NCBI GenBank assembly: GCA_951799445.1
Contig: OX637293.1
Coordinates: 26,226,001 to 26,290,000 of the forward strand
Origin: Pseudisothecium myosuroides
Lineage: Eukaryota > Streptophyta > Bryopsida > Hypnales > Lembophyllaceae
Length of the DNA stretch: 64,000 nucleotides
Direction: 5' to 3'
Under the pieces are notes generated by a model. The model was not told where the DNA came from. It did no database searches and was given only the letters and a program-made list of their open reading frames with translations. The position numbers and the translations under genes were made by a program. Shown here piece by piece: positions 58,128 through 64,000 of this stretch; positions within the stretch are counted from its first letter, which is position 1; every line of letters starts with the position of its first letter.

Positions 58128-60018
58128 TCACGGAGGCCCGTTCTCCTCGAAGAGATCCAAGAGCTCCACAGCCTGCCAGTGCACAAGTGCCACAAGCACA
58201 CCCAGTGTTACCAAGCCATGTGCCACGTGGACCCACATGAGCATATTATCCTAGAAGATTTCGAAGATTAGACTACAGCATCAAAACTGAAAACGTAACC
58301 TTCATGCCAACATCGATGCCAAACTGAAAAAAGTCGGATTAAAACTCAATTTTCATCAATAAGAGAACGTGTTCGCTACGTTACCTCGGGGACAGAGAGC
58401 TGGAGACGAAACTTGGGACCATCATAATGGTGCAGCACAGGTCTGAATGAGTCCTCTTCCAAAGGCTTGCACAGCTTGCGAACACGGGTGCGCACCTAAA
58501 TACACGTGACAGAATATTAGATTAGCAATTCTGTGAGACACTTAAAATCCTACAAAAGTGATACACTGAGTTTAACCTTCAGTGTAAATCTGCATCCCTT
58601 TCAAACTCATGGTAAAAAATATGATCCAAGACAGATAGCACTGACTATTATGTCAAAATTAAGAGCCAACCTGAGCAGGAAATCTTGATTCTCCTCGACA
58701 TTTTTTGTCTTCCCAAGCGGTAGGATCTATATTTGAACCTCCAAAACTCGCAGCCTGTCATACAAACGCTTTGAATGAATATCCCACACCTGAAATGCCT
58801 CGTACAAATCTCATGGACGGTATCCGTGTATCTTATTCCCTAGTGCCTAATAGTTACCGACAATACAAAACTAAATTTCCTTACACTAAGAACCATGTCA
58901 ATTAGAAATATAGTTAAGACCAACACTAACAGATCAGTCACAAAGGAGAAGCCATAAAGCATCCGACTCACCTCAAAGATCCCATGGAGCTGGTGAGTAG
59001 TATAATTGTACAGAAAAAGCGGAAGCCCTGGTTGAATCGTGCGCACGGAGTCCCGGTAACGTTGTGGTAATCCTGCAACAGAAAACTCTCAGATTGATCC
59101 CTCCAGTTTAACCCTTCATATCTGAGTGCTACCACAAGTTTAAGAAGAACCAACTCTATGCCATTAATCATCTATGACATTTTAAATTTGACAGAGAACT
59201 CAAGCCCCTCCCAAGAGACCGAAATGCACACAGCAAACAGAAATCTAGATCCTCCCGGATATTGGAATCACCGAAATCCCCTATAAGTACACGGGCCTTA
59301 GAAAACCAAACTCTCCCATGCAATTATGATGGTTTCCACAAGAATCATGAAGTTTCCGTATTACCACCTACTTGCTACAACCTCTCATCAATTCTCTTCA
59401 GCACAAAAAAACCGAACAGAGGACAGTACCAAAGAGCTGGCGTTTAAGATCCTCCTGCATGGTGTCATTATTGCAAACGAATATGTAACCTCCCAGTGTA
59501 ACATTGCGGGGGAGGACTTCAGCTGACGGGAGCGACTTGAACCGCTTCTCATGACTGTTGGCGGTGACCTGGAACTGTTGTGAGGAATTGTTGTTATTGT
59601 TGTTGATGATGCTGTTGTTGCCGTTGTTTCCATTGGAGACACTGCCAGTCTTGGAAGCTGCAGGAGCCGCGACTTGTAGTTGCTTCTGCTCCGACTGCTT
59701 CGACTCCGCGAGCGCGGCTTTGCTGTTCTCCTTGGATCCCCGCCGTCCCTCGCCGACCGTGCGCTTGAACTCCTTGGCCGGCGGGGGAGATTGCCGCTCC
59801 AGTTGCTGCGGCTGTTGGCGGTCATAATACGGCGCCGCAGCCGCGACCAGACTCCAGTTTTGGTCCGTCGTCTGGGGGGGATGCGACCAGCTGTGGTTGT
59901 TGGCCACCCAATTCCGCTCCTTGGTCGAGTCGCCGGAGCCCCCAATTCCGTCCCAAAGCCATAGTGAGTACTGGCTCGCCAGCGGTGCTGAATGAATTAA
60001 CCCCGCAATCTTTGCCAC
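58128..60018 (-). CDS. DCD-domain protein (development and cell death), N-terminus unresolved
   Basis: Five minus-strand exons, all with GT/AG borders and matching phase: about 60018-59430, 59072-58972, 58754-58671, 58495-58385 and 58172-58128 (TGA). Exon 1 encodes a low-complexity, Q/S/N-rich region, then the DCD start NVTLGGYIFVCNNDTMQEDL. Exons 2-4 give VRTIQPGLPLFLYNYTTHQL with HGIFE, AASFGGSNIDPTAWEDKKC, then KLCKPLEEDSFRPVLHHYDG and FRLQLSVPE. The last exon gives AVELLDLFEENGPP. This is the whole plant-specific DCD domain, at the C-terminus as in N-rich (NRP-type) proteins linked to stress and cell death. The exon 1 frame stays open past 60018 with no ATG, and a good acceptor (CATTCAG) lies before 59987. 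So the true start is probably in an exon further upstream. Confidence 0.88.
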
Positions 60019-62430
60019 TTTGGGGCCGCACGAAGCCGCCCACTCAACTAGTCTATGAAAAAAATCGGCACTGGTTTCAACTTAACCCACCCACTGAACC
60101 CACCACCCCTCTTTCCTCTTTCGGACTTTTAGGTGTTCCCCCCCGACCAAGCCGGTTGGCAGTTTCTCTAATTAAATTCTAAGCACAGTTGAGCTCCTGA
60201 GGCAGAAACCCAATCAATGAAAACCTCGCAAAATCGCTGTATGTCCGATTCCAGAGACCCTAAAAAGTGTGTATGCAGGGACACCAATTAGTGTCCCTTT
60301 GAGGAAAAAAAAGGGGAAAAAGAGAACTGGATAAGCGGCCCAAACCTCAGGTTTCTGGGCTCAACACCAAACGAGCCTTGACAAGGTCGCTCTCACCTCT
60401 CCCCGGAAATTTTCGTTTTCCTATATGGTAGTATACACGACGGCAAAACCCCTGATGAGAGGACGACGAGGAGGGTTGAGCTCCGGTGACCGCCGCGGCG
60501 TCAGCCTCCCAGTAGACAGATGAAGTGTATGAGTGTGCCCATGGCAGAGTTTTTTCACCACAAGATGGGGCGGGAGAAGTTCCGACGGCGATGGCGCGCG
60601 ATGTTGCAGCTGGGTCACCAGGAAAGACAAGCAAATCATACAAACAGTGGGTCTCCTATAGAGTCAAGATTTCACGGTTCCAGCAGTAGTACCTCCCTGC
60701 ATCACAAAATACGCTTCCCCTCAGCCAAAAAATAATAATTACGAAAATAAAATGAAGTCCGCACAGATATATTCCGCCGCCGGCAGCCTGCATGAGTTCC
60801 TCCCCCTCTCGTCCCCACACCTGCTTCACTACTTCAGAAGCCTAAAAGTAGCACAAAACTAAGTCTTCGAAGCGGCACTTAACTGAGCAAAAAGAAAACC
60901 CCGCTACACGGACTAGTACAATTCTTCGCGTGATCGTCACTCGCTACGACTAAGTCCGCAACAAGAAAAGAGCACTGGCATCCTATTTTCAGGAGCTTCC
61001 GTCTCTAGGTTTCTCTAAGCTGCTGCCACCCAAAAGACCCGCCGAAATGAGTGAGAGAATAGAAACGGAGGGCGGGAATGAGACCTTGAGGTTCCCCAGC
61101 GGCTTTCACAGCAATGGCCGGAAAAAAATTCCACATGCAGGGCGACGACGAACGAACGAACGCACGCACACACGCACGCACGCAAGCACCGGGCAACCCC
61201 TTTGCGCTCGCTCGTCTCACTCGCTCCGCGGCAACAGTAGCAGTAGCAGCAGCAGCAGCAGCTCGGAATCCCAGATACAAGAAACGGCCCCGGAGGTACC
61301 ACCCCCGCTCTAGAACAAGCTTGCTAGGCAAGGAACAAAAGCTGGGGCGACGCGTAGTGGAGGGACCCAGCAGCTGCTGCGACACCCGACTTCCTGAAAA
61401 TTCTTCCCCACAATACAGACAACCCACTCGCACATCCCCTGCGTAGCTCTCTCCAGGCCACGCCCTACGACGCACGGTCAGACCACACCACGCCCAGTCA
61501 CACCAAAACCTCCGCCTCCACCATTCCGATCACCACACTGGAAACTGCGAAACCTCAAGATTGCACGACCTCTCCTCTCCTCTCCTCCCCTTAATAAAAA
61601 AATAAAAATACCACCCCCGACGAAACTCCTCCACACACGCCCTCCACGGGACGAAAAACTTCGCAACTTTCTCCCGCAAGCTCTCGTGCTTCTGCTCTCG
61701 TCAGCAGAGCGCCATTCCGACTCCGCAGGTCCAGACACAACACGGCATGCACACCGCGAAGCCGATCAAGCGCACGAAAGCATCGAACCAGCTCCACTGG
61801 AAGAACCGGTACCCCGCTCTTCTCCTTCTAGTCTGGGAACGACGACGCGAGAAGCCAGCAAGTCCAAGCGAGCCCTGTGGTGGCGATGGTGGGAGACTGC
61901 TGAGAAGAAGAAAATGCTGCGACGCCTCAAAATACGAAAGCCGCCCAAGCGTGAAGTGCAGGGGAATGGCCGTGGCAGCACCAAGGCGCGCGGGGAGCAA
62001 GGCAAGCAGACAGGCCGTAGTCCCGCTCGGCCGTCGCAGCAGGCACGTCCTCGGACACACTAGAAGCTCGCACTCGTAACTAGACTTACGATTCCGTCTG
62101 TCGTGGCCAGTAACGTTCGCTGGGTTTTACTCGGCTGCTTTTACCCGGAAAAGTGCAGGCGGGGAGGGTTTTACGCCCCCGGGGATTTGGTATAACGGGG
62201 GCGACGGTATCTACGGGGGCTCTGTAGACTACGGTCGCACGGGACGGGGCGGGGCCGGGCCGGGCGGGGATGCTGGGGTAAGTTGGTGGGCTGGACGTTT
62301 ACTAAAGGGTCCGACGGACTGAAGGGGTGAAGTGCATGACAGACATTTTCGGTTGCATTGAGGGGGACTTTTTCTGAGGGATCGTGGATGGGAGATTCCA
62401 AAGCGTCAACGCATTTCATCCATCAAGAAA
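60019..62430. other. GC-rich upstream region of the DCD gene
   Basis: GC-rich, with many overlapping frames on both strands that have no recognisable protein and are probably incidental. It contains a CGAACGAACGCACGCACG-type microsatellite (about 61153-61195), a CAG-type triplet run (about 61230-61262) and a CTCTC tract (61568-61590). It most likely holds the promoter, leader and a first exon of the minus-strand DCD gene. I could not place the start codon. Confidence 0.45.
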
Positions 62431-64000
62431 TGACAACCGCCTTGCCTAGTTTTATTGAAAATGCATTGTTTTAGAAAGTCGTGGAAGGTTGAAATATGAA
62501 AATGATCAAATAGGATGCAAGATTAGTTTATTTCTATTGAATACACATTGTTGTGGCCCATGACAAGACATCATATACAATGGCTTTCAAGGTTTTGTAG
62601 TGCATGTCAAAACTTGCAATGGCTTGTTGAAGAATTGTTGTTGTTTTTCTAATAATTTTTTACATGTAATGCTACAAGTAGTGCATAAAATTGAAGTTTA
62701 ACATTTTTGAATCCTATCCTTGTTTTAAATTAATTGTCGTTGAAACTTAATATTACAAATTTTTATACAAGCACAAAATTTATAAAGCTCTTTGAGGGAG
62801 GGATGAGAATCCCTTTGGAATTATATGGCATCAAAGCCTTAGTTTTCTTAATCTTGTAGAATGACATACTAATAATTGAAAATTGGCCTCAAATATTTTT
62901 TTAAATTTTTATTCTACCCAAAATTCTCCAAAATTCAATATTGGTCAAATTTTAAGGTAAATAATTGCTCCATTAAACCTTTTAAAGTGAAACCCATCGG
63001 TTATTAGTTATTTTATTTATTTAATGTCAATCTATGATTATAGTTCCAAATACTAAAAGTACTTTTAGAAACAAAGTCAAGTATGTCAATTTCATCAAGT
63101 GCCAGAAGTTCAAATACTAAACTAGCAACTTCCCTTCATCAAACTCATTTGCAACCTCATTTTGATGTTTTCTTTTATTGAATAATTCTACATTTGCCAT
63201 GCACTAACAAATCCTACACTTATGACTAGCATAGATTAATTGTATCATACAACTACCTATATGTATATTAAATATATCATTTTCCAAACAAATTTGATGT
63301 AAACTCAACATTATTACAATACAATACAAGATATAAGTATATTTAACAAATAAATTATTACGCCTACCATCACTCTAACTCTAAAGCTTTGCAAAAACAA
63401 AACTTGAATTCTTTTTAAGTAGTGTATATAGAATTCATTTTTTAATTTTTCCTTTAAATATTTTCTTTTAGATAAAAGAAAATATTTACTTTCTACTAAA
63501 TATTTTTTTAATAATATTTTTAAATTAAATAAATTATTCAAAGAGATTGCTTCTTAGAAATATTTTATAAAAATTTTCATGGAAAGGATGATGTGAAGCA
63601 AACATTTTGTAGAGGCATATGAAGTAGGAAAAATTAGAAAGACAAAACATGAATCAATGTCAATAATGTTAGTTATGACATAATGGCCATATCTTTTGAA
63701 AATCAACTTTTTTACTTGATTTTCTTAGGCAAATTACCTCTAATCATGCAAGTATTGATTGACACATATTGCTAAATATTTATTTAATGTGAAAACATGT
63801 TTTTATAAATGCTATTAATAAATATAATACAATAAAAAATCATTAAAAAAAATTCAAAATTAAGTTCTCCAAATTTTTGCATTTATTTTTTGAATCATTT
63901 TCAACAAGACCTAACCTACATCTATGCTAGTTAGTTACTTTGAAGTTTGGATTTGTTTCTCAACATTTTCTTTGTTATTTTATTTTTTTGTTATCACCTT
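62431..64000. other. AT-rich DNA, no gene seen
   Basis: An abrupt drop in GC content at about 62430. No recognisable frame, inverted repeat or RNA gene to the window end. Confidence 0.45.

Noticed and set aside
58000..58271. Plus-strand frames opposite the last DCD exon
   Set aside because: The minus strand gives the correct in-phase end of the DCD protein.
59558..59964. Plus-strand leucine-rich frames opposite DCD exon 1
   Set aside because: They are the antisense of Q/N/S-rich codons in the real exon.
61005..62063. Frames of 80-156 residues on both strands upstream of the DCD gene
   Set aside because: Low-complexity arginine, serine and cysteine runs from GC-rich microsatellites. Overlapping frames in all registers suggest chance.

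Overview
The window is land-plant nuclear DNA, probably from a non-seed plant (lycophyte or bryophyte). It is mostly AT-rich repeat DNA with a few GC-rich, intron-split plant genes. The clearest proof of a plant is an intact, three-exon nuclear gene for photosystem I subunit PsaD with a plastid transit peptide. A second firm gene encodes a protein with the plant-specific DCD (development and cell death) domain. The organism is inferred from these genes and from the repeat load; I cannot name the species.

Layout. 1.0-1.7 kb: a 200-residue ORF I do not recognise. 3.6-13.0 kb, minus strand: a long, decayed multi-exon gene of an uncharacterised, transposase-like family. Its large intron holds an inverted pair of TTAA-flanked elements and another inverted-repeat element. 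13.7-15.2 kb: exon-like fragments. 15.7-32.5 kb: a field of non-autonomous DNA elements. It includes a 1.54 kb near-perfect foldback with TA flanks, a family with 4-bp target duplications, a family with AATTTCATTAAAATGG ends, a Tourist-like (TAA) and an Emigrant-like (TA) element, a LINE tail and a retro-insertion with target duplication. Inside this field lies the first of two intact duplicate genes for a small cysteine-containing protein (25.6 kb). The second is at 34.8 kb, followed by a truncated third copy at 36.65 kb. 37.2-38.1 kb: a leucine-rich-repeat gene end with one frameshift. 38-43 kb: repeats. 44.3-45.6 kb: psaD. 46-56.8 kb: repeats, including a decayed piggyBac-type transposase (52.9-54.3 kb) and another TTAA element. 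58.1-60.0 kb, minus strand: the DCD-domain gene, with a GC-rich region upstream to about 62.4 kb. 62.4-64 kb: AT-rich and empty.

The most interesting themes are the following. (1) A plant copy of a large transposase-like protein family that I recall mainly from cnidarians and arbuscular-mycorrhizal fungi. (2) A coherent piggyBac-like story: a fossil transposase plus two non-autonomous families flanked by TTAA, one caught inserted in another repeat whose empty site is present 5 kb away. (3) A MITE family with 4-bp target duplications, seen in at least six copies. No tRNA, rRNA, CRISPR or viral gene was seen. Exon borders are read by eye from splice signals and reading frame; family names are from memory and not checked by search.
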